64,000 nt of DNA, from assembly GCA_951213105.1 (NCBI GenBank), contig OX578142.1, positions 6,278,649 through 6,342,648 on the forward strand, written 5' to 3'. This stretch comes from Amaurobius ferox. Its lineage: Eukaryota > Arthropoda > Arachnida > Araneae > Amaurobiidae. Positions 36,001 through 48,879 of this stretch are shown here, piece by piece (the first letter of the stretch is position 1; every line of letters begins with the position of its first letter). The notes below the pieces were generated by a model. That model saw only the letters and a program-made list of their open reading frames with translations. It was not told the origin of the DNA and did not search any database. A program made the translations under genes and the position numbers.

Positions 36001-39000
36001 AAGTCTATGTTAAAATGATGAACAATTCAAATAAAAAATCAAATAACTTCGTGTTTTGAAGAAGGTGGAATATTTACGTGGTTTGTATCGGTGCTTTGGA
36101 CCATGTGGACGGGAGCACAATCCTAAAAAAATAAATGTTTTTTCTATCTGTGTATAACAAAGGAAACAAACTATTTCACCAAAAACACAGACTTGAATTA
36201 AAAATCAACAATGTTAAATAGAAGATTTAAAATAAAAGGTTTGTGAATAGAATATGGTTAATATTGGAAAAATCACGAATTTAAAAATTCCTTTGTGGAA
36301 ACAACTTTATGTCAAATGTCTATGTCAGGATGATGAACAATTCAAATGAAAAAAGAATAAGTTATGGGTTTTGAAGAAGGTGGAAAATTTACACGGTTTG
36401 TGGAGGTTCTTTGCACCGGGTGGATGGGGGAACAAACATAAAAAAAATAAAAATTTTTACTATCTGTGTATAACAAAGGAAAAACTATTTCACGAAAAAC
36501 AGTTTTGAGTTAAATATCAAGAATATAATAAAGAAGATTTCAAATAAAGGGATTGTGAAAAGAAGACTGTGAATGTTGAAAAAATCTCAAATTTTTAAAT
36601 TCCTTTGTGGAAATAAATTTATGTCAAAAATCTACGTAAGGACGATGAACAAATCAAATGAAAAAATAACACAAAAATTTCGTGTTTTATAGAAGGTGGA
36701 AAATTTACGTGGTTTGTGGCGGTGCTTTGCACCGGGTGGATGGGGGAACAAGCCAAAAAAATAAAAAATTTTACAATCTGTGTATAACAAAGAATAAATC
36801 TACTTCACGAAAAATAATTTTGAATTAAAAACCAACAATTAAAAAAAAATTAAAATAAAATGGTAGTGAAAAGAAGGTTTAAAATAAAAGGATTGTGAAA
36901 AGAAAATTTAAAATTAAAGGATTGAGGAAAGAAAATTATGAATATTAGAAAAATCACGAATTTAAATATTCCTTTGTGGAAAGAAATTTATATTAAATAT
37001 CTATGTCAGGATGATGAACAATTCAAATGAAAAAACAAAAACTTTGTGTTTTGAAGTAGGTGGAATTTTTACATAGAGTTTGGCGGTGCTTTGCACCGGG
37101 AGGATGGGGGGGGCACCAACCTTTAACAAATATATATATTTTTCTATCTACGTATAACAAAGGATAAAACTTATTTCCCTAAATAAGTTTTGAAATAAAA
37201 ATCAAGAATTTTAAATAGAAGATATAAATAAAAGTATTGTGAAAAGTAGATTGTGAATTTTTGAAAAATCACGAAATTAAATATTCCTTTGTGGAAAAAA
37301 CTATAATAGAACTTAAATAGGACAAATAACTTCGTGTTTTGAAGAAGGTGAAATATTTACGTGGTTATTGGCGGTATTTTGCACAATGTGGATGGGGCAC
37401 AAACCAAAAAAATAAATATTTTTTCTATCTGTGCATAAAAATTCTGTGGAAAAAAATTATTGAACAAAAACAAATTTGAATTAAAAGTCAACATTTTTAA
37501 ATAGAAGGTTTCAAATAAAAGGATTGTGAAAAGAATATTGTTAATATTGGAAAAATCACGAATTTAAAAATTCCTTTGTGAAAAGAAATTTATGTCAAAT
37601 GTCTGTGTCAGGATGATGAACAATTCAAATGAAAAAACTTAAAAATTCGTGTTTTGAAGAAGGTGGAAAATGTACGTGGTTTGTGGTGGTGCTTTGCACC
37701 ATGTGGACGGAGGCACAAACCTGAAAAAATAAATATTATTTCTATTTGTCTATAGCAAAGCAAAAAAACTATATCACCAAAAACAGGATGGGGGCAAGAT
37801 TCAAAATAAAAGAATTTTAAAAAGAATATGGGTTATATTGAAAAAATCACGTATTCAAAAATTCCTTTGTTAAAAGAACTCTATGTCAAAAGTCTATGGC
37901 AGGATGATGAACAATTCAAATGAAAAAAAAAACGTGTTTTGAAGAAGGTGGAATATGTACGTCCCGGGTGGATATGGTACAAAAATAAAAAAATAATTTT
38001 TTTTTCTATCTGTGTATAGCAAAGAAAAAAAAATTATTTCACGAAAAACAGTTTTGTGTTAAATATTAAGAATATTATAAAGAAGGTATGAGATATATGG
38101 ATTGTGAAAAGAAAATTGTGAATATTGAAAAAATCACAAATTTTAAAATTCCTTTATGGAAGGAAATTTATGTTAAAAATCTACGTCAGGATGATGAACA
38201 AATCAAATGAAAAAGAAAATTAGTGTTTTAAAGAAGGTGGAAATTTTGTGTGGTTTGTAGTGGTTCTTTGCACCAGGCGGATGGGGGAACAAACCTAAAA
38301 AAAAATAGTTTTACTATCTGTGTATAACAAAGAAAAATATATTTCACGAAAAACAGATTTGAATTAAAAATCAACAATTTTAAAAAGAAGATTTAAAATA
38401 AAAGGATTGGTAAAAAATGATTTTGAATATTGGAAAAATCACGATTTTAAAAATTCCTTTTTAAAAACAATTTTTTGTCCAATGTCTATGTGAGGATGAT
38501 GAACAATTCAAATGAAAAAAGAATAATATATGGGTTTTGAAGAAGGTGGAAAATTTACGTGGATTCTGCCGGTGAATTGCACCGGTTGGATAGGAGCACA
38601 AACCTAAAAAATATATTTATTTTTTCTATCTGTGTGTAACAAAGGAAAAAATCCTATTTCACAAAAAACGGTTTTGAATTATAAATGCAAAATTTCATGC
38701 AAAGATTTAAAATAAATTGATTGTGAAAAGAAGGTTTTAAATATTTAAAAAGTCACGAATTTAAAAATTCCTTTGTAGAAAGAACTTTATGTCAAAAATC
38801 TACGTCAGAATGATGAACAAATCAAATGAAACAAAAAACAAAGAACTTCCTGTTTAAAGAAGGTGGAGATTTTACGTGGTTTGTGTCGGTGCTTTGCACC
38901 GGGTGGATGGAGGCACAAACCTAAAAAATAAATATTTTTTCTATCTGTGTGCAACAAAGGAAAAAAAAATAACTATTACAGGAAAAACGGTTTTGAATTA

Positions 39001-42000
39001 CAAAACATGAATTTTAAAAATTAGATTTAAAATAAAAGGATTGTGAAAAGAAGAATGTTAATATATGAAAAATCACACATTTAAAAATTCCTATGAGGAA
39101 AGAACTGTATATCAAAAGTCTATGCCAGTATTATGAACAACTCAAATAGAAAAAAGACAAAAAAATTGTGTTTTAAAGAAGATGGAAAATTTACGGTGCT
39201 TTGCACCCGGTGGATGGGGGCACAACCTAAATGATAGAAAGAAAAATAAATATTTCTTTGTATCAGTGTATAACAAAGGAAAAACACCTATTTCACGAAA
39301 AACGGTTTTGAATTAAAAATCATGAAATTTAAAAAATAGATTTAAAATAAAAGGATTGTGAAAAGAAGATTGTGAATATTGGAAAAAGCACGAATTTAAA
39401 AATTCCTTTTGGAAAGAACATTGTGTCAAATGCCTATGTCTTTACGATGAACAATTGAAAGGAAAAAAATAAAAAACTATGTGTTTTGATGAAATTCGAA
39501 TCTTTATGTGGTTTGTGGCGGTGCTTTGCACCGGTTGGATGAAGGCACAAATATAAAAAATATATATATTTTTCTATATGTGCATAAGAAAGGAAAAAAC
39601 TATTTCACGAAAAACAGTTTTGAGTTAAAAATCAAGAATTTTAAACAGAAGATTTAAACTAACTAAAATGATTGGGAAAAGACGATTGTAAGTTTTCGGA
39701 AACCACGAATTCAAAAATTCCTTTGTGGAAAGAAATTTATGTCAAAATCTTTATCAGGATGATGAACAATTAAAATGAAAGAAAACAAAAACTTTGTGTT
39801 TTAAAGAATGTGGAAATTTACGTGGTTTGTAGCGATGCTTTGCAACGTTTGGATGGGGGCAAAGAAACAAATATTTTTTCTAAATAACAAAGGAAAAACT
39901 ATTTCACGAAAAACAGATTTGAATAAAAAATCAACAAATTTCATAGAAGATTTAAGATAAGAGATTGTGAAAGAAAAATTGTGAATATAGGAAAAGTCAA
40001 ATTTAAAAACTCCTTTGTGGAAAGATATTTATGTCAAAATCTATGTCAGGAAGATGAACAATTCAAATGAAAAAAAATCGTGTTTCGAAGAATGTGGAAA
40101 ATTTACGTGGTTTGTGGCGGTACTTTGCACCATGTGGACGGAGGCACAAACCTGAAAAAATAAATATTATTTCTATTTGTCTATAGCAAAGCAAAAAAAC
40201 TATATCACCAAAAACAAGATGGGGGCAAGATTCAAAATAAAAGGATTTTAAAAAGATAATGGGTTATATTGAAAAAATCAGGTATTCAAAAATTCCTTTG
40301 TTAAAAGAACTCTATGTCAAAAGTCTATGGCAGGTTGATCAACAATTCAAATGAAAAAAAACGTGTTTTGAAGAAGGTGGAATATGTACGTCGTTTTTGG
40401 CGGTGCTTTGCACCGGGTGGATGGGGGCGAAATACATAAAAATATAAATATTTTTTCTATCTGTGTATGACTCTTCCTTTGCTTCCTTTGATTTCATAAA
40501 ATTCTTTTGTGGGAAGAACTTCATGTCAAAAGTCTAAGACAGAATGATGAAAAATTCAGTATGATGAACAAATGAAAAAAGCAAAATAAAAAAAATAAGC
40601 AATGTGATTCAAATGAAAAAAGAATAAACTATGGGTTTTGAAGAATGTGAAAAATTTGCTTGGATTGTGTGGTGCTTTGCACCAGTTAGATGGAGGCATA
40701 AACCTAAAAATATAAATATTTTTCTGTCTGTGTGTAAGAAAGGAAAATAAACTATTTCAGAAAAAACGGTTTTGAATTAAAAATCATGAATATTAAAAGG
40801 TAGATTTAAAATAAAAGGATTGTGAAAATAAGATTGTGAATATTTGAAAAATCACGCATTTAAAAATTCCTATGTGGAAAGAAATTTATATCAAATGTCT
40901 ATGTGAGGATGATGAAGAACTCAAATAGAAAAAAGACAAAAAATTTCTTGTTTTAAAGAAGATGGAAAATTTACGTGGTTTGAGGCCGGTCTTTGCAGCG
41001 CGCGGATGGGGGCACAAACATAAAAATTAAATATTACAAGATTTAAAATGAAATAATATATAAGATTTAAAATGAGAGATTGTGAAAAGAACATTGTGAG
41101 TATTGGAAAAATCACGAATTTAAAAATTCTTTTGAAGAAAGAAATTTATGTCAAATGTCTATGTCAGAATGATGAACAATTCAAATGAAAAAAATTAAAC
41201 TATGTGTTTTGAAGAAGATAGATAATTTACCTGGTTTGTGGCGGTGATTCGCATCAGGAGGACGAGGGGGCACAAACCTATAAAAAATAAATATTTTTTT
41301 ATATCTGAGTATAACAAAAGACAAAATCTATTTCGCAAAAATTGAAAAAAATATCAAGAATTTTAAACAGAAGTTTTAAAAATATTGAGAAAACACGATT
41401 GTAAATATTGGAAAAAGCACGAATTTAAAAATTCCTTTGTGGAAAGAACTTTGTGTCAAATGTCTATGTCAGGATGATGAACAATTGAAATGAAAAAACA
41501 TAAAAATTCGTGTGTTGAAGAGGGTGGAAAATTTATGTGGTTTGTCCCGAGTGGATGGGGCACAAAGCTAAAAAAATAAATATTTTTTTCTATCTGTGTA
41601 TAAAAAAGAAAAAAAAACTTATTTCTCGAAAAACCGTTTTGAGTTAAATATCAGGAATTTTAAAAAGAAGATTTAAAATAAGAGGATTGTGAAAAGAAGA
41701 TTGTGAATATTGAAAAATCACGAATTTAAAAATTCCTTTGCAGAATGAAATTTATGTTAAATGTCTAGGTCAGGATGATGAACAATTCTAATGAAAAAAG
41801 AATAAACTAATTGTTTGGAAGAAGGTGGAAAATGTACGTGGTTTCTGGCGGTGCTTTGCAGCGGGTGGATGGGGGCACAAACCTAAAAAATATAATTATT
41901 TTTTAGGAAATGAAGAAAGAATTTTTTATGAAATTATTTTTTATGTGTTTTGAAGAAAGTGGAAAATTTACCTGGTTTGTAGCTGCGCTTTGCACCATGT

Positions 42001-45000
42001 GGCCTGGGGCACAATTATAAAAAAATAAATACTTTTTTCTATATGTGCATAAGAAAGGAAAAAACAATTTCACGAAAAACTATTTAGAGCTAAAAATCAA
42101 GAATTTTAAATAGAAGATTTAAAGTAAATTGATTGAGAAAAGACGATTGTAAGTATTCGAAAAACCACGAATTCAAAAATTCCTTTGTGGGAAGAAATTT
42201 ATGTCAAAATCTATAGCAGAAAGATGAACAATTCAAGTAAAAAAGCAAAAACTTTTTGCTTTGAAGAATGTGGAAAATTTACGTGGTTTTTGACGATGCT
42301 TTGCACCGTTTGGATAGGGGCACAAACATAAAAAGATAAATATTTTTCCTATATATGGATAACAAAGGAAAAACTATTTCACGAAAAACAGATTTGAATT
42401 AAAAATCAACAATTTTAAAAAGAAGCTTTAAAATAAAAGGATTGTGAAAGAAAAATTGTAAATATTGGAAAAATCAAATTTAAAAATTATTTTGTGGAAA
42501 TTTATTTATGTCAAAAGTCTATGTCAGGATGATGAACAATTCAAATGAAAAACAAAATCGTGTTTTGAAGAATGTGGAAAATTTACGTGGTTTGTGGCGA
42601 TGCTTTCTCCCGATTGGATGGGGGCACAAATATAAAAAAATAAATATTTTTTTCTATCTGTGTATAACAACGGAAAAAACTATTTCACGGAAAAGAGATT
42701 TGAATTAAAAATCAACAATTTTAAAAAGAAGATTTAAAATAAAAGGATTGTGAAAAGAAGTTTTAAGATAAACGGATTGTCAAGAGAAGATTTAAAATAA
42801 AAGTGTTATTTAAAGAAAATTGGTTTCATTGGAAAAATCACTAATTTTAAAATTCCTTTGTGGAAAGAAATTTGTATTAAAAGTCTATGTCAGGATGATG
42901 AATAATTCAAAGGAAAAAACACAAACTTTTTTTTGATAAAGGTGGAATTTTTACACAGCTTTTGGCGGTGCTTTGCGCCTGGAGGATGGGGGGCACAAAC
43001 GTATAAAAAAAAAATATTTTTTCTATTCGCGTATAACAATGGATAATATTTATTTCACAAAAAATTTTGTAATTAAAATCAAGAATTTAAAATAGAATAT
43101 TCAAATAAAATTATTGTGAAAAGGAGATAGAAAATTTTGGAAAAATCAGGAAGTTAAAATTTCTTTGTGAAAAAAATTTATGTCAAAAGCCTATGTCAGG
43201 ATGATGAACAAATCAAACAATTTGCACCGGGTGGATGATGGCACAAACTAAAAAAAATATTTTTTTACTATCTCGGTATAACAAATATCTTTTCTCACGA
43301 AAAACAATTTTGAAATGAATATCAAGAATTTTAAACAGAAGATTTAAAATAAAAGGATTGTGAAAAGAAGGTTTTAAATATTGGAAAAATCATGAATTTA
43401 AAAATTCCTTTGTAGAAATGACTTTATTTCAAATGTCTATGTCAGGATGATGAACTTTTCAAATGAAAAAAGAATAAACTATGGGTTTTGAAGGAGGAGG
43501 AATATTTACGTAGTTTCTGACGGTGTTATGAAGCCGGTAATTGGGGGCACAAACCTAAAAAAATAAATATTTTTTTATCTGTGTGTAACAAAAGAAAAAA
43601 AAACAATTTCAGGAAAAACGGTTTTGAATTAAAAATCATGAATATTAAAGGTAGATTTAAAATGAAAGGATTGTGAAAATAAAATTGTGAATATTTGAAA
43701 AATCACGCAATTAAAAATTCCTATGTGGAAAGAAATTTATATCAAATGTCTAAGTCAGGATGATGAACAAAAGAATTTGGAAAGACAAAAAATTTCGTGT
43801 TTTAAAGAAAATGGAAAATTTACGTGGTTTGTCGCCGGGCTTTGCAGGGATTGCATGGGGGGCACAAACCAAAAAAAATAAATATTTTTTTCTAAATGTG
43901 ATTAAAAAAGGAAAATCTATTTCACAAAAAAAAGTTTTGAAAATATATCAACAATTTTAAAAAGAAGATTTAAAATAAAAGTTTGGTGAAAAGAAGATAA
44001 TAAATATTGGATAAATAACATAATTTAAAAATTCCTTTGTGGAAAGAAATTTCTGTCATTAGACTATGTCAGGATAATGAAGAATTCAAATGAAAAAACC
44101 AGAAACAATGTGTTTTGAAGAAATTGGAATCTTTACGTGGTTTGTGGCAGTGCTTTGCACCGAGAGGATGGGGCACCAACCAATAAAAAATAAATATTTT
44201 GTCTATCTGTGTAGAACAAAAGAATAAACCTATTTCACAAAAAACAGTTTTGAATAAAAATTAAGAATTTTAAATAGAAGATTTAAAATAAAAATATTGA
44301 GAAAAAATATTGTGAATTTTGGAAAAATCACGAAGTTAAAAATTCCTTTGTTGAAAGAACTTTATGTCAAAAGTCTTTGACATGATGATGAACAATTCAA
44401 ATGAAAAAAAAATCGTGTTTTAAAGAAGATGGAAAATTTAAGTTGTTCCTGGCGGTATTTTGCACCGGGTGGATATGGGCACAAACCTAAAAATATAAAT
44501 ATTTTTTTCTATATGTGCATAACAAAGGAAAAACTATTTCTTGAAAACCTGTTTTAAATTAACAATCAACGATTTTAAGAAGAAGATATTAAATAAAATG
44601 ATTTTGAAAAGAATATTGTTAATATTGAAAAAATCACGAATGTAAAAATTCTTTTGTGGAAAGAAATTTATGTCAAATGTCTATGTCAGAATGATGAACA
44701 ATTCAAATGTAATCAGAATAAACTATGGATTTTGAAGAAGGTGGAAAATTTCCGTAGTTTCTGGCGGTGTTTTGCATCGGATGGATGAGGGACAAATCTA
44801 AAAAACATAATTATTTTTTCTATCTGTGTATAACAAAGGGAAAATCCCTTTTCACGAAAAGCAGTTTTGAATTATAAATGCAGAATTTTAAATGAAGATT
44901 TAAAATAAAAAGATTGTAAAAAGAAGGTTTTAAATACTGGAATAATCACGAATTTAAAAATTCCTTTGTAGAAATAACTTTATGTCAAATGTCTATGCCA

Positions 45001-45222
45001 GAATGATGAAAAATTCAAATGAAAAAAGAATAAACTGCGGGTTTTGAAGAAGGTGGAATATTTACGTAGTTTCTGGCACTGCTTTGCAGCGGATTGATGG
45101 GGGCCAAACCTAAAAAAAATAAATGTTTTTTTATCGGCGTATAACAAATGAAAAAACAATTTCACTAAAAACAGTTTTGAGTTAAAAATCAAAAATTTTA
45201 AAAGAAGATTTAAAATTACAGG
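21042..45222 (+). repeat. main satellite array, ~300-bp monomers
   Basis: About 24 kb of head-to-tail monomers, all in one orientation; dividing by the typical spacing of the GC box (about 300-315 bp) gives about 80 units. Pairwise differences are large and include shared subtype markers, such as a 'taaactatgggttttgaag' subtype, a 'gaagctggaaaatata' subtype with a doubled 'caggatgattcaaatg' block, and a subtype with an internal deletion (31961, 37306). Each monomer keeps a GC-richer box with nested inverted repeats. Chance ORFs on both strands are by-products of the tandem repeat and are not annotated. Confidence 0.95.
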
Positions 45223-45228
45223 ATTGTG

Positions 45229-45828
45229 AGTAGGGGGATAGGGATAGATCAGCGCCACTTGGTGGCTGTGGAACTCTATAATTTAACATGGGAACCCTCC
45301 AAGGCCAGAAAATGTGTGCATCAGCGGTGGCTGAGTTAAAATCCCATGCTTTAGCATGGGGGTCCTCAGAAGTCAGTGTGTGGCGACACAATTCCATAAG
45401 ACGACGTCACAGAAGAGAGTACAGTTTAGAACGTATGAAATTGTTGCTATTTATTTATTTCTGTTGTTATTTATTTATTTTTATATTTTCATGCGTGTGT
45501 CACTTTTAGCTGTATTTCACAAAATGTTTCAGAAACGTTAAAAAACAACAAAAATGTGTGTTTTTTAACAAGTTGAGGTTTTGAAATTAATTTATTTCTC
45601 TATGGGAAATAACATGGGTTTTCACACTTTTGTGCATATTTTAAAAAAAAATGTGCGTTTTTGCAAAAGCGTTACCAAAATGTGGTTTTGGAAAAAATTA
45701 GCATTTTTGCGATTTTTTGCGACTAAGAAAAACATGTTTTCAAAGTAGTAGTTTCGCGGGAATTGGGTCTATTGGAGGGGGGGGGGATGTTTACCCAAAC
45801 ATAGTACCCTGTTCTCAACTATCCAAGG
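45229..45828 (+). repeat. Polinton-2 left terminal inverted repeat
   Basis: Matches the complement of 57358-57958 throughout, e.g. 'catgttttcaaagtagtag' (45731) and 'tctattggagg' (45768). It ends at 'ctatccaa' (45819-45826), where the match switches to inverted polymerase sequence. Contains a hairpin CCCATGCT-tt-AGCATGGG at 45343-45360. Confidence 0.92.
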
Positions 45829-47441
45829 TACTGTTTCTCCTTTATCAAGTTGTTAAGGAAATGATTCACAGTGTCGATAACTCGATACACCATAGCTTGT
45901 TTCAGGCATTTTTCAGCAGGCCCCATGATAACATTGGCATATCCACAAAGTTAATGAATCGCTAGTCTATGCGTGTAAGATCTAATATCCGAGGGTTTAG
46001 TAGTGTCGTCTTTAACGATCAGGTTTTCAAAGTCAGCATAAATGATAAAAGGGATGGAATGCTAATACTGTTTGTTCGTGAATTGGAGATATTTCTGATC
46101 TTCCGATTGCATTTTAATGCGCTGGAGTGCATGTTCCTTGCAATATTGAGCATGATCTTGTAATATCGTCTCTCCTGTTACGATGTAGACATCTATAGCA
46201 TACATATTGGGATCCATTGTATTTAGTTATATCTCCCAACAAGCGCACATATTCCTAATCAGTGTATAGTGTTTTTTATCTTCATCATTAAACAGCAGTA
46301 AATTAACGTAGTCTTTGTTTCACGTTTGGATATATGCAAAGGAAAAATGTCTTCATTTTCATGTCCATACACATTTATCCGTATGTTGTTCAATTTTTCA
46401 ATCTGGGGAATTTTCACAACTGAGATAGGTTATTAAAATCTCCAATTTTAATATCATTCTCAAAACTATGATAATGTATCACAGGATAAGGATGATCTTA
46501 ACGAGAGAGATATATAGTATTTGTGAGCGAGTACGCACCACACTAGACATTTCTCTTCTTCATTTCGAATATTTAGTAATGATTTCTTGGTTACAAGTTT
46601 TGTTGACAAGATTATATAGCTACAAGATTCTTCGACATTGTTGTGAGGGGTATCATCACGAAGTTCTGTCACAACATATGTTCTAAAATATGAGCTGGAT
46701 ATCTCTTGGCCATTTGCAATGTCACGAATGAATTGCACATCCGCAATAAGATACCACCTACTAGATCTATATTCACCAAATTCATCTTTTAATATCTTCA
46801 ATAGCTGAGGGCGAATCTCATCTAAACATAACATAAGATTCCCTTCTACACTTTCAGTGAGTTCCAGAGTGTGTACAGAGAATCCATCTAAACCCTTCTT
46901 CACGTTTATTAGAAGTTGAGGCTAAACCAGGAGCTTTTCTCTTTTTAGAACCATGTTCAATACGCTGATGGCGCGGGACATCACTTTCTTGCTGAATGCA
47001 AGTTCACAATGCTTGAATTTTATACCGTCCTTCAGATGAAGTATCAGATGACGCTTCAGGCTATCCCGTCTGGAAAACTGAATAGAACACTGGGAACACT
47101 TAAACACTTGAACGGGGGGAGTGCATATTCGCATGTCTAGTCAAATCTTCCTTACGTGAAAATGCATGTTCGCGCACTTTATATCGATGATTCAAGGAAT
47201 CATCGTCAGAATGAATCTTGATATGCCTTGATAGGGCATCCTTTCTAGAAAAGTGCTTATCACAAGAAATACATACGCATAGGATCGACAGTAACAGCAG
47301 GGGTAACACCTCCGATATTAACAGCTAAAGCATACATATTCGCAGAACAACTTGAAACGCGTCTTGACAGCACGAAATCCGCGTCTCGAATGATAAAATC
47401 GCTGCTTGAAGACCACCTACGGCCACCCATAAAAATAGTTC
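45829..47441 (-). pseudogene. inverted partial copy of the Polinton-2 polymerase 5' region
   Basis: On the minus strand, from 47441 downwards, it repeats the N-terminal polymerase coding region also found at 49620-51694. The C2H2 fingers are at 47300-46920 ('CISCDKHFSRKDALSRH', 'FKCSQCSIQFSRRDSLKRH'), the 'DEIRPQLLKILKDEFGE' block is near 46800, and it extends into the exonuclease region, where it stops. It keeps a Cys codon where the plus-strand copy has TGA at 50536-50538, and a complete C2H2 finger where the plus-strand copy has lost its CxxC spacing. It lacks 308 bp corresponding exactly to a GT-AG segment of the other copy, plus about 125 bp of coding sequence near 46610. Not functional. 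Confidence 0.88.
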
Positions 47442-48136
47442 CTGGAATATCCTTCCGCCAAGGTCACCCCAAGGTTATTTCTAAAGAGTTCTTGGTGTAT
47501 CCATCCACCAAGGTCATGTGAAAGTTATATAAAGGTTACCGCTAAACTTACTACACGTTAACGTAATTACACACAGAAACCGGATAAAAATTAAGCAATT
47601 CTTTTAATATCATAATCGATTATATCCTTTTAATAATCGTAATCGGTACATTAAATAGATTCACATCTTGAAAAATTATAGATTTTAATAAAATAATTAA
47701 CGAAAATCCCTTTGCGAGAGTAAAATGCCTTAAAACCTACAACCCTTATACAATACAGCAGCGCATCGTCCCTTGGAAGCATAAAAAACACCGAATAACA
47801 CATACCCCTTTCTCCCCCTTCCTCCCCGAGAGACCAGCAATCGCCGCCATTACCTCACCACACGCTAAACGTAACCCATAGCAACTAGAATCCGTAATAA
47901 AACATTCACCTTCGCCTCAACGTTCATCCAAATACCCAGTAGTTCAACGTAAAACCCCCGTATTTTTACAAGAAAACACACTTTACTGGAATTCATAGAA
48001 TGGACATGGAGAAAAATCATAAAAATTCATAAAAAATCAAATTACTTATGATTGTCATCTACATATACTATATAACCATTTATAACCTTAAAAAAGAGAG
48101 GAGCCTAGTAGTAGAAATATGGGTGTTCGCCAGGAT
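45829..48136 (-). repeat. left arm of the internal palindrome of Polinton-2
   Basis: Pairs with the right arm at 48880-51694. Its inner end is 'gaaatatgggtgttcg' (48114-48129), matching 'cgaacacccatgtttc'-like sequence near 48881. Between 47441 and 48136 the arm is non-coding: flanking DNA upstream of the polymerase, including 'gtaattacac' and 'ggttaccgctaaacttac' blocks. Confidence 0.88.
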
Positions 48137-48879
48137 GCGGTTGGAGCAATGGCGCCTAAAGATAGTTTCTGCAAAGAAAAAAAAATATTTTTTGGTATTT
48201 CCAGAACGTATCCTCTATGTAATATCTTGGTAAAATTAAAAAAAGTTTTTAAAAAAATTTTGAAACTAAATTATTTTATTAATTTTCACAAAATTCCTAA
48301 TTTCCCTCAGTAGTTCTCCTTTTTACCGCAAGGGGGCGTTGATGGCACTGCTATTCCACTGTAGGTGAAGAGCTGATGTTGCAACCCCTAAAAAATTTTC
48401 TCCCATATTTAGAAAAAAATCCTAATTAACCTCAGTATTTCCCCTTTGTACCACTAGTGGGCGCGGATGGCACTGCTCTTCACAGTAGGAGCAGGTGTTG
48501 TGAAGCGCAGGTGTTACCATCTTGTAAAAGTTTCTTCCATACTTAGAAAAAACCAAATATCCTACTCATGGCTCCAATTCTTGCAACTAGGGGGCGCTGA
48601 TGGCACTGCTCTTCCACCGTAGGTGACGAGCAGGTGTTGGCACCCCTAAAAAAGTTTCTCCCAAACTTAGAAGAAAAAACTCATTCAAGAAAAATTCATT
48701 TCTCTCTAACACCCTTGTACAAGTCAACGAAATCGTTGCCAGCAGAAAAAAGTTTCTAAAAGATTTTCACCTCCACCTTTTTTTTTTCATTTTCCACCCT
48801 TTTCCACCCCCGTCCAGGATTACAGAATTCAAAATGGCTGCCATTTTGCTCTTCGCTCTTCACTGCTCTTCCAGTGCCA
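48137..48879. other. asymmetric centre of the Polinton-2 palindrome
   Basis: About 740 bp between the two arms without an inverted partner. No ORF of note. The middle holds three tandem ~130-bp repeats (listed separately), and the right part has runs of pyrimidines. Confidence 0.7.
48310..48690 (+). repeat. three tandem ~130-bp repeats
   Basis: Core 'gggggcgctgatggcactgc' at about 48331, 48456 and 48591, each followed by 'tcttccactgtaggtgangagc'-like DNA, a 'gcaggtgtt' block and 'aaagtttctcccatacttag'. The copies are about 80-90 percent alike by eye. Confidence 0.8.

Noticed and set aside
21042..45222. Many 60-100-codon ORFs on both strands with recurring protein strings (for example PHPPGAKHRHKPRKFSTF on the minus strand)
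   Set aside because: They recur once per satellite monomer, start anywhere in the unit and break freely between monomers. They are translations of the tandem repeat, not genes.
47100..47309. Secreted zinc-finger protein with a signal-like MLPLLLLSILC start
   Set aside because: The hydrophobic run comes from reading upstream DNA in the finger frame. The ORF starts at a non-ATG codon and belongs to the inverted polymerase copy.
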